NCBI RefSeq assembly: GCF_002288325.1
Contig: NZ_CP016780.1
Coordinates: 620,001-684,000 of the forward strand
DNA from: Candidatus Planktophila lacus
Lineage (GTDB): Bacteria; Actinomycetota; Actinomycetes; Nanopelagicales; Nanopelagicaceae
Reading direction: 5' to 3'
Length of the DNA: 64,000 bases
Under the pieces are notes generated by a model. That model did no database searches. It was not told the origin of the DNA and saw only the letters and a program-made list of their open reading frames with translations. Each line of letters starts with the position of its first letter. Positions within the stretch are counted from its first letter, which is position 1. Below are positions 42,662 through 52,253 of this stretch, in pieces. The translations under genes and the position numbers were made by a program.

Positions 42662-43233
42662 TGACGATAATGAAGAAGATGTCGCTAGTCACCGTTCCTA
42701 ATGCGCTCACCTTTCTGCGCGCCCTCGGGATTCCGCTCTTTATCTACTTGGCACTGGCCCTGGAAGCAGATGGCTGGGCGATTCTGACTTTGGCGGTCGG
42801 GGGAGCAACCGATTATTTCGACGGCAAAATCGCTCGTGCTTGGGGCCAGGAATCACGCTTTGGCGAATTAGCAGACCCGGCTATTGATCGTCTATATATC
42901 GTTGCAACTCTCATTGTTCTCTACCTGCGCGAGGCAATTCCGTTGTGGGTGATCGTTGTTCTAGTTGTACGTGACTTGGTCCTCGCAATCGCAACGCTGG
43001 CGCTGACAGTAAAGTCTCTACCTCCGCTTAAGGTTACCTATCTCGGAAAAGCGGCGACCTTCAATCTTCTATATGCATTTCCATTTCTGTTACTCGCGCT
43101 AAATTCGAATTGGTATGGAACTCTCGCCTATATCTTCGGTTGGAGCTTTGCGATCTGGGGGATTGCGCTCTACCTTTTCACCGGGGTTACTTACCTCGGC
43201 GCTGCGGTTACATCCCTGCGCAAATCGCGATAG
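42661..43233 (+). CDS. CDP-alcohol phosphatidyltransferase (PgsA-like)
   Basis: 190-aa membrane enzyme of the CDP-alcohol phosphatidyltransferase family with about five transmembrane helices. The full signature is present at residues 49-75: D-x2-D-G-x2-A-R-x8-G-x3-D-x3-D (TDYFDGKIARAWG). It probably makes phosphatidylglycerophosphate or a related phospholipid. The head group cannot be told. It is coupled to cmk-der. Confidence 0.9.
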   Translation: MTIMKKMSLVTVPNALTFLRALGIPLFIYLALALEADGWAILTLAVGGATDYFDGKIARAWGQESRFGELADPAIDRLYIVATLIVLYLREAIPLWVIVVLVVRDLVLAIATLALTVKSLPPLKVTYLGKAATFNLLYAFPFLLLALNSNWYGTLAYIFGWSFAIWGIALYLFTGVTYLGAAVTSLRKSR

Positions 43234-43241
43234 TTTTCGCT

Positions 43242-43261
43242 CATTAATTAACATTAATTAA
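43242..43261 (+). repeat. Perfect tandem 10-bp repeat before gcvH
   Basis: CATTAATTAA occurs twice in direct succession, one helical turn per copy, immediately upstream of the gcvH Shine-Dalgarno. It could be a regulator site or a simple-sequence tract. Confidence 0.6.
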
Positions 43262-43272
43262 GAGGAGTTCTA

Positions 43273-43647
43273 GTGTCATCTATTCCAGATAACTTGCAAT
43301 ACACAAAAGAGCACGAGTGGGTTTTAGCATCGGGAAATACATTCCGTATGGGAATTACTGATTACGCTCAAGGTGCACTTGGTGACATCGTCTACGTGCA
43401 GTTGCCGAAGGTTGGCGAAACTGTGGTTGCAGATAAAGTTTGCGGTGAAGTTGAATCAACTAAGAGCGTCTCTGAAATCTTCGCTCCAGTTTCAGGAAAG
43501 ATCGTCGCGATCAACGAAGCGCTCAACAGCGCACCAGAAACAATCAACTCAGATCCTTATGGCGCAGGTTGGCTCGCAGAAATTGAAGTCGCGGCGCCTC
43601 CAGTCGGCTTACTCTCTGCCGACGATTACCGTCAAATTACCGCGTAG
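43273..43647 (+). CDS. gcvH: Glycine cleavage system H protein
   Basis: 124-aa lipoyl carrier of the glycine cleavage system. It has LQYTKEHEWV at the start, GDIVYVQLPKVGETV, and the lipoylated lysine in CGEVESTKSVSEI near residue 63. It starts at GTG 43273 with AGAGGAG upstream. gcvP lies 2.7 kb downstream. gcvT is not in the window. A terminator follows. Confidence 0.96.
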   Translation: MSSIPDNLQYTKEHEWVLASGNTFRMGITDYAQGALGDIVYVQLPKVGETVVADKVCGEVESTKSVSEIFAPVSGKIVAINEALNSAPETINSDPYGAGWLAEIEVAAPPVGLLSADDYRQITA

Positions 43648-43660
43648 AAATCAGGCAATC

Positions 43661-43690
43661 CCCAAGCTTTTTTCCGCTTGATTTTTTCCT
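43661..43690 (+). terminator. Terminator after gcvH
   Basis: CAAGC (43663-43667) pairs with GCTTG (43676-43680) around a T-rich loop. A run of six T follows at 43682. Confidence 0.6.
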
Positions 43691-43709
43691 TTTCTCACCC
43701 TAAGTTCAG

Positions 43710-43735
43710 CCTCAGGTTGAAGTTGAACCTCGAGG
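43710..43735 (+). promoter_or_regulatory. Hairpin in the garA leader
   Basis: CCTCAGGTT (43710-43718) pairs with AACCTCGAGG (43726-43735), with one bulged C. It lies 24 bases before the garA ATG. Confidence 0.4.
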
Positions 43736-43759
43736 AAAGCTAGGCGAAGGGAGAGTGGC

Positions 43760-44221
43760 ATGGCTAAACCAGATACAAATGGCGAACTCACCAGCACCCT
43801 CCACCTCGGGCTTCGTTCGGTAGTAGATGGTTCCCCGGAGAGCGCACTTAACGCCCTTCTCTCATCTGCCAGCGAGACTGATCGCTTAGCAATCACCGCA
43901 GTCATCGAAGGCCCAGCAGACCGAGCGATGGTCGTAATCCATCGCGGTCCTTCAAAGGGCGCGAGATTTCTGATTGATAGCAGTGAGGTCGCGATAGGGC
44001 GTTCAGTTGAATCACCTATCTTTTTAGATGATGTAACTGTTTCAAGAAAGCATGCAGTTATCGTTAAAGAAGAGAAGACATTTAGCATTAAAGATCAAGG
44101 AAGCCTCAACGGAACATATCTAAACAATCAGTCGGTTCTTAACTCACCCTTAACTACAGGTGATGAGATTCAGATCGGTAAGTTTCATATGCTCTTCGTG
44201 GCATCAAGCAAGAGCAAGTAA
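43760..44221 (+). CDS. garA: FHA domain protein, GarA/OdhI type
   Basis: 153-aa protein with a C-terminal FHA domain (about 55-150): GARFLIDSSEVAIGRSVESPIFLDD, then VSRKHAVI and SLNGTYLNN. The R, S and H phosphothreonine-binding residues are present. In mycobacteria GarA controls 2-oxoglutarate metabolism after phosphorylation by PknB/G. The N-terminal ETTS phospho-motif is not exact here (GELTSTLH), so regulation may differ. It is in the conserved order gcvH-garA-ftsR-DUF151-merR-gcvP. Confidence 0.88.
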   Translation: MAKPDTNGELTSTLHLGLRSVVDGSPESALNALLSSASETDRLAITAVIEGPADRAMVVIHRGPSKGARFLIDSSEVAIGRSVESPIFLDDVTVSRKHAVIVKEEKTFSIKDQGSLNGTYLNNQSVLNSPLTTGDEIQIGKFHMLFVASSKSK

Positions 44222-44298
44222 TAGTCAAGTAATAAGAAAGTAAAAAAAGCTTTAAAGAGAATTTATCAACCGCTTAACTAGCAGTAGGGGAGAACAAC

Positions 44299-45018
44299 GT
44301 GAGCGTTCCAGCACGCGCGTATTTGAGTATCGGGGAAGTTTTAACAAAGCTCCGTGGAGATTTTCCGGATATAACGATCTCTAAGATCCGTTTCCTTGAA
44401 TCAGAAGGCTTGATCGAACCCCAGAGAACACCTTCGGGATACCGCAAATTCACCGCCGCTGACCTTGATCGCCTTCGCTACGTGCTGCTTTTACAGCGTG
44501 ATCAATACCTTCCGCTGCGCGTTATTAAAGAGAATTTAGAAGCCCTCGATCGTGGTTTAGATCCTGCTCCTGCTGGAGGAGTCGCGTCCCCTCGTCCAAC
44601 TCTTACAACCGTAGATAACGCCGCATCACCTGAATCATTTGGTGCAACATCCGATCTACGTCTATCTCGCGAAGAGCTGCTTAAGGCGAGTGGCCTAGTT
44701 GATGACCAATTAGTTGAACTCGAGTCCTACGGTTTCATCGCGCTGCGCGGTCGTCATTACGATGCTGATGCTCTAGCTGTTGCTAAAGCAGTCGCCGAGA
44801 TGGCTGGTTTCGGAATCGAAGCGCGCCATCTTCGTTCCTTTAAATCTGCCGCAGATCGCGAAATCGGTCTGATCGAACAAGTGATCACTCCGATTAACCG
44901 TCAGAAGTCTGCCGACTCAAAGGCGCGCGCTGAAGAAGTTCAGAAGCAGATCGCCTCACTTTCAATTCGTTTACATGCCGGGCTAGTTCGCGCCGGTCTT
45001 AATCGCCCTCGCCAGTAA
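44299..45018 (+). CDS. ftsR: MerR-family regulator FtsR
   Basis: 239-aa regulator with an N-terminal MerR winged helix (YLSIGEVLTKL; ISKIRFLESEGLIEPQRTPSGYRKF) and a C-terminal dimerisation region. It matches the actinobacterial regulator that activates ftsZ in Corynebacterium. It starts at GTG 44299 with AGGGGAG 6 bases upstream. Target genes here are not known. Confidence 0.88.
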   Translation: MSVPARAYLSIGEVLTKLRGDFPDITISKIRFLESEGLIEPQRTPSGYRKFTAADLDRLRYVLLLQRDQYLPLRVIKENLEALDRGLDPAPAGGVASPRPTLTTVDNAASPESFGATSDLRLSREELLKASGLVDDQLVELESYGFIALRGRHYDADALAVAKAVAEMAGFGIEARHLRSFKSAADREIGLIEQVITPINRQKSADSKARAEEVQKQIASLSIRLHAGLVRAGLNRPRQ

Positions 45019-45059
45019 TTGACCCGGCCAGAAGTTAACGGGGCAGGTAAGGCGATCTG

Positions 45060-45593
45060 ATGTTGGTAAATATGGAAGTCGTCGGCGTTCGCATTGAGAT
45101 GCCCTCAAACCAGCCGATAGTTTTATTGAAAGAGATCGAAGGCTCACGTTTCTTGCCGATCTGGGTAGGAGCTGTTGAAGCAACTGCGATCGCTTTTGCT
45201 CAGCAAGGAATGGCGGCGCAACGACCGCTGACCCACGATCTGATCTCCAACCTCCTGGAGGTCGCAGATCTAACAATGACCGCGGTACACATCACCGAAT
45301 TAAAGGATGGGATCTTCTACGCCGAGATTCAGATCCGCGATAGCCAATCTGCCTTGCTAAAGGTTTCGGCTAGACCATCTGATGCCATTGCGATCGCACT
45401 TCGCACCAAGAGCAATATCTTGGCCGATTCAGATCTTCTTGATCTGGTTGGCATCGATATCCCAGAACGCCTCTTGGAAGTCGAGGGCGTGGAAGATATA
45501 ACTGGAGCCAAGGAAGGCGCGGCGACCGACCTAGATTTAGAGCGTTTCCGTGAATTCCTCGACCAGATCAACCCGGAGGACTTTGCAGGGTAG
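45060..45593 (+). CDS. Bifunctional nuclease family protein (DUF151)
   Basis: 177-aa protein of the BFN/DUF151 family: VVGVRIEMPSNQPIVLLKE near residue 7, RPLTHDLI near 58 and ARPSDAIAIALR near 107. Plant members have RNase and DNase activity. The bacterial role is unclear. It lies 41 bases after ftsR. An acidic C-terminus ends the protein. Confidence 0.9.
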   Translation: MLVNMEVVGVRIEMPSNQPIVLLKEIEGSRFLPIWVGAVEATAIAFAQQGMAAQRPLTHDLISNLLEVADLTMTAVHITELKDGIFYAEIQIRDSQSALLKVSARPSDAIAIALRTKSNILADSDLLDLVGIDIPERLLEVEGVEDITGAKEGAATDLDLERFREFLDQINPEDFAG

Positions 45594-45721
45594 GGGCCAG
45601 AAGTCTCACCCTCTACTTGAGGTTTGCCTCGTGTCGGTCGTTGTTTACAGCTCTCTTCGCTCGTAGCCTTAGCCCAGAAGAGAAACCCATCCAAGCTTCC
45701 CCGAGCAGAATCGAGAACGAC

Positions 45722-46243
45722 GTGACCTCCCCAGTTACGCACGATGGCCAGAATGAAATCGGATACCGCGGTGCAACAGCATGTTCAGCCGCTGGAATTT
45801 CGTATCGCCAATTAGATTATTGGGCACGTACCGGTTTGCTTGAACCAAGTGTTCGCACTGCAAGTGGTTCTGGAACAGCGCGACTATATGGTTTCCGCGA
45901 CATTCTCGTTTTAAAGATCGTTAAGCGTTTATTGGATGCAGGAGTTTCTTTACAAAATATTCGCACCGCCGTAAATCATTTGCGCAGTCGCGGAGTTACT
46001 GAGTTAGAAAGTATTACCTTGATGAGCGATGGCGCTTCAATCTATGAATGCGCTAGTCCAGATGAAATCATCGACTTGCTGCAAGGCGGTCAAGGCGTTT
46101 TTGGTATCGCAGTGGGTAAGGTTTGGCATGAGGTTGAGGGTTCATTGGCAACGCTGCAAGGCGAGTTCAATGGCGAGATCGTTACAGCAGGTGGTGAAAG
46201 TAACGACGAGCTCTCATTACGTCGAAAGGCGAAAGGCGCCTAA
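45722..46243 (+). CDS. MerR-family transcriptional regulator
   Basis: 173-aa regulator. The winged helix is at about 14-85 (GYRGATACSAAGISYRQLDYWARTGLLEPSVR, then LYGFRDILVLKIVKRLLDAGVSL). It is the second MerR gene of this conserved block (Rv1830-like). GTG 45722 gives a family-like N-terminus. A TTG at 45617 would add 35 unrelated residues. No clear Shine-Dalgarno is seen. Confidence 0.85.
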   Translation: MTSPVTHDGQNEIGYRGATACSAAGISYRQLDYWARTGLLEPSVRTASGSGTARLYGFRDILVLKIVKRLLDAGVSLQNIRTAVNHLRSRGVTELESITLMSDGASIYECASPDEIIDLLQGGQGVFGIAVGKVWHEVEGSLATLQGEFNGEIVTAGGESNDELSLRRKAKGA

Positions 46244-46307
46244 AAGACATATTCTTCCCCAATATGTTCCCATCTAGATAGTTGGAAACTTAATCGGGGG
46301 AGTTGCT

Positions 46308-49181
46308 TTGACTTTAGAACATGGCGCATTTGTTGATCGCCACATAGGTCCAACGCACGCAAATGAAGTTGCGATGCTTGAGCAACTTGGTTTTAAATCA
46401 CTCGATACATTCATTTCTGCTGTCGTGCCTTCTGCAATTGCGATGAAAGAACCGCTGGAGAAGCATCTGCCTAGTGCGGTTACTGAAGTCGAAGCGATCG
46501 AATTACTCCGCGAAATGGCTTCCGAGAACCATGTCTTTACTTCACTTATCGGCACCGGTTATTACGGAACAGTTACACCAGCGGTGATTAAGAGAAACGT
46601 TTTAGAGAATCCCGCCTGGTATACGGCTTACACACCGTACCAACCTGAAATCTCTCAAGGCCGCTTAGAAGCGCTCTTTGCTTTTCAAACCGTGGTCTGC
46701 GATCTCACCGGTTTAACTATTGCTAACGCATCAATGCTCGACGAAGGTACTGCCGCAGCCGAGGCTATGACGCTGGCCCGCCGCAATTTCAAGGGCTCGG
46801 ACGATGCGGTATTTGTAGTCGATTCATCACTTCACCCACAGAGCAAAGCCGTTGTCATTACTCGCGCTAAGCCACTGGGTATCAAAGTTGTTGAAGTAGA
46901 TATCAAGTCCGCTGCTGATATTTCTGGCATCGAATACTTCGGTGTTCTTGTTCAGTACCCAAACACTTTTGGCGAGATTTACGATTATTCTGATTTAGCG
47001 GAAACAATTCATAGCAAAGATGCTTACTTAATCGCAGCAACGGATCTCTTGGCTCTTACACTTTTAAAGGCGCCAGGGGAGTGGGGCGCAGATGTCGCGA
47101 TCGGTAGCGCACAACGCTTCGGTGTCCCTATGGGATTCGGCGGACCACATGCTGGTTTCATGTCAGTGCGGACAGGTTTAGAACGTTCACTGCCCGGTCG
47201 CTTAATCGGCCAGAGCGTCGATGTTCATGGAAATCCCGCATTTCGTTTAGCGTTGCAGACTCGCGAACAACATATCCGCCGCGATAAAGCCACTAGCAAT
47301 ATTTGTACCGCTCAAGTACTGCTTGCGAATATGAGCGCCTTCTACGCAATGTGGCACGGCCCAGTTGGCCTCAAGAAGATCGCCAACCGCGTTCACGGTC
47401 TTACACATATATTCGCAACTGCACTTACTTCAAAGGGCGTCAAGATTGCTAATGAAAGCTACTTTGATACTTTAACAATAAACGTTGATTACACCGATAA
47501 ATTTATGAAGAGCGCCGAAGAGTTAAAAATCAATCTGCGTAAGATTTCGCAGACCCAAATCGGTATCTCATTCGATGAAACAACCACGGTTGATCTCTTA
47601 AACCAATTAGCAAAGATCTTTGGTATCTCAATCGATCTATCAGTGCAGGGGAGTGGTTTACCTTCTTTCGCGCAAAGAGAGAGTTCGTATCTGGCACATC
47701 CAGTCTTTAACACCTATCACTCCGAAACTTCAATGATGCGTTACCTACGCATGCTCTCAGATCGCGACCTAGCGCTAGATCGCACGATGATTCCGCTTGG
47801 TTCTTGCACGATGAAGTTAAATGCGGCTACTGAAATGGAAGCTGTAACTTGGCCTGAATTCTCGGCGCTGCACCCATTCTCACCCGCCAACCAGAGCGCA
47901 GGATCTCGCCGAATGATTAAAGAGCTCTCTGACTGGTTAGTTGCCATCACTGGCTACGACGCAGTTTCCCTGCAACCAAATGCGGGAAGCCAAGGAGAAT
48001 TTGCTGGGTTGCTCGCAATCCGCAATTACCATGATTCACGCGGTGATAACCACCGCACTATTTGCTTGATTCCATCGAGCGCGCACGGCACAAATGCCGC
48101 AAGTGCGGTGATGGCCGGGATGCAGGTTGTCGTTGTCTCTTGTGATGAGCTTGGAAACGTTTCAGTTGCAGATATCAAAGAGAAGATCGCCGAACACGGC
48201 GCCAATCTCGCAGCGCTAATGGTTACCTATCCATCAACACATGGCGTATTTGAATCTGCGATCGGTGAAATCTGCGAGTTGGTACATGCAGCAGGCGGTC
48301 AGGTCTACGTTGATGGTGCAAATTTGAATGCGTTAGTTGGTCTTGCGCAACCTGGAAAGTTTGGCGCAGATGTTTCGCACTTAAATCTCCATAAAACATT
48401 CTGTATTCCGCATGGCGGTGGGGGACCGGGAGTAGGTCCAGTAATCGCACGTGCGCACTTAGCGCCATTCTTGCCAAACCATCCGCTGGATGAAACAGCA
48501 GGACCTGCAACAGGACCTGGTCCGATTTCGGCTGCGCCATTTGGTTCAGCAAGTATCTTGCCGATTTCTTGGAGTTACATACGAATGATGGGGGGAGCAG
48601 GGCTAACGCATGCAACTCAAGTGGCGATCTTGTCTGCTAATTACATGGCGAAGAAGTTAGCGCCGTACTATCCAATTTTGTATACAGGTGAAGGCGGGTT
48701 AATCGCCCACGAGTGCATCTTGGATCTCCGTGAGATCACCAAAGTCAGCGGTGTAACGGTTGATGACATCGCAAAGCGTTTGATGGATTTTGGTTTCCAC
48801 GCACCAACGATGAGCTTCCCAGTTCCAGGCACTTTAATGATTGAGCCAACTGAATCCGAGGATGTTCGGGAGATGGATCGCTTTATCAACGCCATGGTTG
48901 AGATCCACCGCGAGATCTCTGAGATAACTGTTGGGGCTATTGCGGTTGAAGATTCAGCGCTACGCCACGCACCTCATACATCAGGCGCCGTCGTTAATAG
49001 CCAATGGGATCGTCGTTATTCACGCGAAATGGGAGCCTTTCCAGCGCCTGCTAGCGGTCTTATAAGCGGTGAACTGATCGGAACTGCCGGTAAGTATTGG
49101 CCGAGCGTTGGCCGTATCGATGGCGCTTATGGAGATCGAAATCTGGTCTGCTCATGTGCACCGATCGAGTCTTACGCCTAA
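46308..49181 (+). CDS. gcvP: Glycine dehydrogenase (decarboxylating), P protein
   Basis: 957-aa fused P protein that decarboxylates glycine and loads the aminomethyl group on GcvH. It has FVDRHIGP at the start and the PLP lysine in [16 protein letters not shown] near residue 701. It starts at TTG 46308 with a GGGGGAG Shine-Dalgarno 5 bases upstream. No glycine riboswitch is visible in the 64-base gap before it. It is the last long plus-strand gene before the strand switch. Confidence 0.97.
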   Translation: MTLEHGAFVDRHIGPTHANEVAMLEQLGFKSLDTFISAVVPSAIAMKEPLEKHLPSAVTEVEAIELLREMASENHVFTSLIGTGYYGTVTPAVIKRNVLENPAWYTAYTPYQPEISQGRLEALFAFQTVVCDLTGLTIANASMLDEGTAAAEAMTLARRNFKGSDDAVFVVDSSLHPQSKAVVITRAKPLGIKVVEVDIKSAADISGIEYFGVLVQYPNTFGEIYDYSDLAETIHSKDAYLIAATDLLALTLLKAPGEWGADVAIGSAQRFGVPMGFGGPHAGFMSVRTGLERSLPGRLIGQSVDVHGNPAFRLALQTREQHIRRDKATSNICTAQVLLANMSAFYAMWHGPVGLKKIANRVHGLTHIFATALTSKGVKIANESYFDTLTINVDYTDKFMKSAEELKINLRKISQTQIGISFDETTTVDLLNQLAKIFGISIDLSVQGSGLPSFAQRESSYLAHPVFNTYHSETSMMRYLRMLSDRDLALDRTMIPLGSCTMKLNAATEMEAVTWPEFSALHPFSPANQSAGSRRMIKELSDWLVAITGYDAVSLQPNAGSQGEFAGLLAIRNYHDSRGDNHRTICLIPSSAHGTNAASAVMAGMQVVVVSCDELGNVSVADIKEKIAEHGANLAALMVTYPSTHGVFESAIGEICELVHAAGGQVYVDGANLNALVGLAQPGKFGADVSHLNLHKTFCIPHGGGGPGVGPVIARAHLAPFLPNHPLDETAGPATGPGPISAAPFGSASILPISWSYIRMMGGAGLTHATQVAILSANYMAKKLAPYYPILYTGEGGLIAHECILDLREITKVSGVTVDDIAKRLMDFGFHAPTMSFPVPGTLMIEPTESEDVREMDRFINAMVEIHREISEITVGAIAVEDSALRHAPHTSGAVVNSQWDRRYSREMGAFPAPASGLISGELIGTAGKYWPSVGRIDGAYGDRNLVCSCAPIESYA

Positions 49182-49219
49182 TTAACGCCTAGGCCTTGCG
49201 GGGCAGGGTTGATTTAGTA

Positions 49220-49975
49220 TTACTTAACATAATGTAACTTATCGGCGTTAGGTCTGAGTATGCGTGAAATACCCCAACGGGTCGTCTGTAGCAACGCCTC
49301 GATAACTATCGCCTGCGACATCTTGGAAACGCCATTTATTCGCTCTACAAAGGTGATTGGAACTTCGATTTCGTTTGCACCAGCAAGATGGGCAGCAAGT
49401 CCCATCTCAATTTGATAGCAATAACCAGTTGCCTGCATATCGCTAAGTTTTAAAGCTTTGAGTAGATCAACGCTGTAAACCCGGAAACCACCAGTTAAGT
49501 CATTTAACGGGATTCCAAGGGCCAATTTGGCATATGCAGTGCCCGCTCGCGATAGATACTGGCGTCGCTTAGGCCAATTAACTACCGATCCGCCAGGTAT
49601 CCATCTAGTTCCCAGAACAATCAATTTTCCAGGTTCGATCGCTGCAATCATCTTCTCTAAATCGACAACTCGGTGTGATCCATCGGCATCCATAGTTACT
49701 ACATGGGTGTAACTCGAATCAGCGAGAACTTGTACAAATCCCGCCCGATAAGCAGCACCCAATCCGCCTTTACCGGGCCTGCGAAGTATCGACACCCAAG
49801 GTAGATGTAAATTATCGACAATGTTGGCAGTTCCATCTGGTGAATTATCATCGATGACAATGACATCAAAATTACTTCTTTTATTTGCACGAAATTCGGT
49901 TAACTTATCAAGTAGCTCAACGATAGAAACAGCCTCGTTGTAAGTCGGAATCAGAAGAGCAATCTTAATTGTCAT
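49220..49975 (-). CDS. ppm1: Polyprenol-phosphate mannosyltransferase (Ppm1/DPM1 type)
   Basis: 251-aa family 2 glycosyltransferase without its own membrane domain. It has IPTYNEAVSI near residue 9, VIDDNSPDGT near 40, the MDADGSH metal motif near 94 and TRWIPGGSVVNW near 122. It matches the synthase that makes the lipid-linked mannose donor for cell-envelope glycans and protein mannosylation. It overlaps lnt by 4 bases. In M. tuberculosis the two are fused; here they are separate. Confidence 0.9.
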   Translation of the reverse strand: MTIKIALLIPTYNEAVSIVELLDKLTEFRANKRSNFDVIVIDDNSPDGTANIVDNLHLPWVSILRRPGKGGLGAAYRAGFVQVLADSSYTHVVTMDADGSHRVVDLEKMIAAIEPGKLIVLGTRWIPGGSVVNWPKRRQYLSRAGTAYAKLALGIPLNDLTGGFRVYSVDLLKALKLSDMQATGYCYQIEMGLAAHLAGANEIEVPITFVERINGVSKMSQAIVIEALLQTTRWGISRILRPNADKLHYVK

Positions 49976-51357
49976 CGATAAACCCTCTTGCGAATTCCGA
50001 TAGCGAAGATAAGCGATGCAAAGACAACAAGAAGGGGAGCCACTCCCCCTAGACGATCAGCCAACGTTTGATGGTTTGAAATCTTTAGATCTCCAGAGAT
50101 CGAAGTTGAGATGTTTTCTGGTGTCTGAGATACCACGGCACCATTATTATCGATAAAGGCAGAGATGCCAACGGTAGAAACGCTGAGAATATCGCGAGAA
50201 TGCTCAACTGCGCGAATTCTTGTGATCGCTAGTTGCTGGGCGCTTTCGGCGGTATTTGCAAAGGTCGCGCTATTTGTTTGAACAATAATTGCACCAGACT
50301 GATTCGCGCTCTCGCGAACCAAACCATCGTTGATAATTTCATAGCAAATGATCGGTGCTACTTGATATCCACCAATTTCATGCGATACAAAGCCCTGACC
50401 AGGCTTGAAATCGTTTACCGACTTTGCATATGGAGACACAATTTCAGCGATTCGGCGCAGAGGCATGTACTCACCGAAAGGCGTTAAGTAGCGCTTAATG
50501 TATGTCGATTCGACTTCTCCCATTGCGTCATACATGACAGAAGCATTCGCCGGCGCTCCTTGCTCTGTAAGAACCACGCCTGCAATCAGCGGCATATCTA
50601 TCTCTTTAACCACCGTTTTAATGTCTGCGAGAACTTCGGGATAGTTTCGCGGATCAATATCAATGGCATTTTCTGGCCAAATAACTGCATCGTACTTCTG
50701 CTTCACAAGTTGGCGCGTGGTGTCGCGATGCAGGTAGAAGACCGCCTTAGCACGCGAGTTGAACTCAAGACCAACTGAAGGAGTATTTCCCTGAATCGCT
50801 ATTAGAGAAATCTTCTCCGTCGTAGTTGGATTATTCGGTAAGAAGGCAACGATTAGGAAACCAACTGCGACTAGAACGAGTGTGCGAACTTTAAGGCGGT
50901 TCAGCGCCAACGCAGAAAGCAAAGTCGCGAAGCTAAGTAGCAGTACTCCCCCAATCGAAACTAATGGAAGGAGCGGTGATTCAACTTGGCTAAAGGCTAT
51001 TCTGGTCCAGGCAAATCCACCAAATGGAAAGCGCGCCCGCAACTCTTCACAGATCAAAAAGGTAAGGAGAACCCAACGAAGCGAACTTGTTTTGCGGTAG
51101 ATCCATCCAACTGGAAGATAGAAAGCGGCTTGTAGCGAAGTTAATAAGAGCCAAGGCAGCGCTCCAACATACTTACTACTCCAATGCAGAACTATGCCGT
51201 TAAGAATCGCACCGAAGATAAATGAGGCTCGGACTGGTCTTCTACTTTTCGAAAGCCCTCTAAAGAAAAGCGCGTAACCAACGAGCGCGAGATACCAAAT
51301 ACCTATCGGTTCAAATGCTGCACTTACAAGAAGCGCAGAAAATAAGAAGATCACCAT
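49972..51357 (-). CDS. lnt: Apolipoprotein N-acyltransferase
   Basis: 461-aa membrane enzyme that N-acylates lipoproteins. N-terminal transmembrane helices (about 1-180) precede a nitrilase domain. The catalytic triad candidates are E in VIWPENA, K in KRYLTPFGEYMPLR and C in PIICYEI. It has a C-terminal transmembrane segment. It overlaps the exonuclease gene by 7 bases and ppm1 by 4. Start codon 51357 could be ATG or a nearby alternative. Confidence 0.92.
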   Translation of the reverse strand: MVIFLFSALLVSAAFEPIGIWYLALVGYALFFRGLSKSRRPVRASFIFGAILNGIVLHWSSKYVGALPWLLLTSLQAAFYLPVGWIYRKTSSLRWVLLTFLICEELRARFPFGGFAWTRIAFSQVESPLLPLVSIGGVLLLSFATLLSALALNRLKVRTLVLVAVGFLIVAFLPNNPTTTEKISLIAIQGNTPSVGLEFNSRAKAVFYLHRDTTRQLVKQKYDAVIWPENAIDIDPRNYPEVLADIKTVVKEIDMPLIAGVVLTEQGAPANASVMYDAMGEVESTYIKRYLTPFGEYMPLRRIAEIVSPYAKSVNDFKPGQGFVSHEIGGYQVAPIICYEIINDGLVRESANQSGAIIVQTNSATFANTAESAQQLAITRIRAVEHSRDILSVSTVGISAFIDNNGAVVSQTPENISTSISGDLKISNHQTLADRLGGVAPLLVVFASLIFAIGIRKRVYR

Positions 51358-52253
51358 TTGAGTGCAGTGATCAACCGATCAACGCTTGCGCCAAGTCCGT
51401 AGCGTTCCTTGATCTCATAAATCTTTGAAAGATCAGCTGGTTTCTGCGGCATCGAGATATCAATTTTCGGAAGGGCGACATCTCTTGCGCAGTTGACCAA
51501 AGTAGGTGCGATCTTTAAATAATCTGCGCCTTCAATTATCTTCTTAGCAAGGGCTGGCTTTAGCGATGGGTGCGCATCGCGAGCTCCTTGCTGGGCTTCA
51601 TCGACGTCTGCAAAGTTATTTGCAATCAGCGCTGCGCCTTTCTCACCAATCCCCTTAACGCCAGGCAGTCCGTCTGAAGGATCGCCTCTAAACATTGCAA
51701 ATAAGGCGTAACGATCACCGGGAATGGCATATTTACGTGCAATCCACGCTTTATCGACTAGGTCGTGCTGAGATAAACCCTTTGCTAGATAAACAACCTT
51801 TACATCACGTTTGTCATCGACTAACTGAAAGAGATCTCGATCTCCAGTAACAATTCGAGTTGGGCCAGGTTCTTTAACCGCAAAGGTAGCCATAACATCA
51901 TCGGCCTCATAGTCATCTACACCGACCATCGGAATTCCAAATTCATCAAGAAGATCTAGCAAGATCGGAATCTGTGGTGTCAATAAATCTGGTTCTTCTT
52001 CGCCTTCGCCATCTTCCTCAAGGCGGTTAGCTTTGTATTCAGGGAAAATATCTACTCGCCATGACGGGCGCCAATCTCCTTCGATGCAGGCGACGATGCG
52101 ATTTGGTGAGTACATGCCAATTAGGCGTGCTGTCATGTCAAGGTAACCGCGTATCGCATTTACTGGGGTGCCATCGGGTGCCAACAAGGTATCGGGCATT
52201 CCGTAGTAAGCGCGATACCAAAGTGAAGCGCTATCAAGGAGCATCAAAGTCAT
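51351..52253 (-). CDS. 5'-3' exonuclease (FEN/Pol I N-terminal type)
   Basis: 300-aa stand-alone 5' nuclease resembling the N-terminal domain of DNA polymerase I. It has LLDSASLWYRAYYG near residue 4, DDYEADDVMATFA with clustered acidic metal ligands near 113, VTGDRDLFQLV near 135 and the H3TH motif GVKGIGEKGAALIA near 197. It probably removes RNA primers or flaps. The ATG overlaps the helY stop by 4 bases, as in the Rv2090-2092 region. Confidence 0.92.
   Translation of the reverse strand: MTLMLLDSASLWYRAYYGMPDTLLAPDGTPVNAIRGYLDMTARLIGMYSPNRIVACIEGDWRPSWRVDIFPEYKANRLEEDGEGEEEPDLLTPQIPILLDLLDEFGIPMVGVDDYEADDVMATFAVKEPGPTRIVTGDRDLFQLVDDKRDVKVVYLAKGLSQHDLVDKAWIARKYAIPGDRYALFAMFRGDPSDGLPGVKGIGEKGAALIANNFADVDEAQQGARDAHPSLKPALAKKIIEGADYLKIAPTLVNCARDVALPKIDISMPQKPADLSKIYEIKERYGLGASVDRLITALKW

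Noticed and set aside
43234-43272. Glycine riboswitch before gcvH, or before gcvP at 46244-46307
   Set aside because: The gaps are 39 and 64 bases, too short for the aptamer, and the core motifs are missing.
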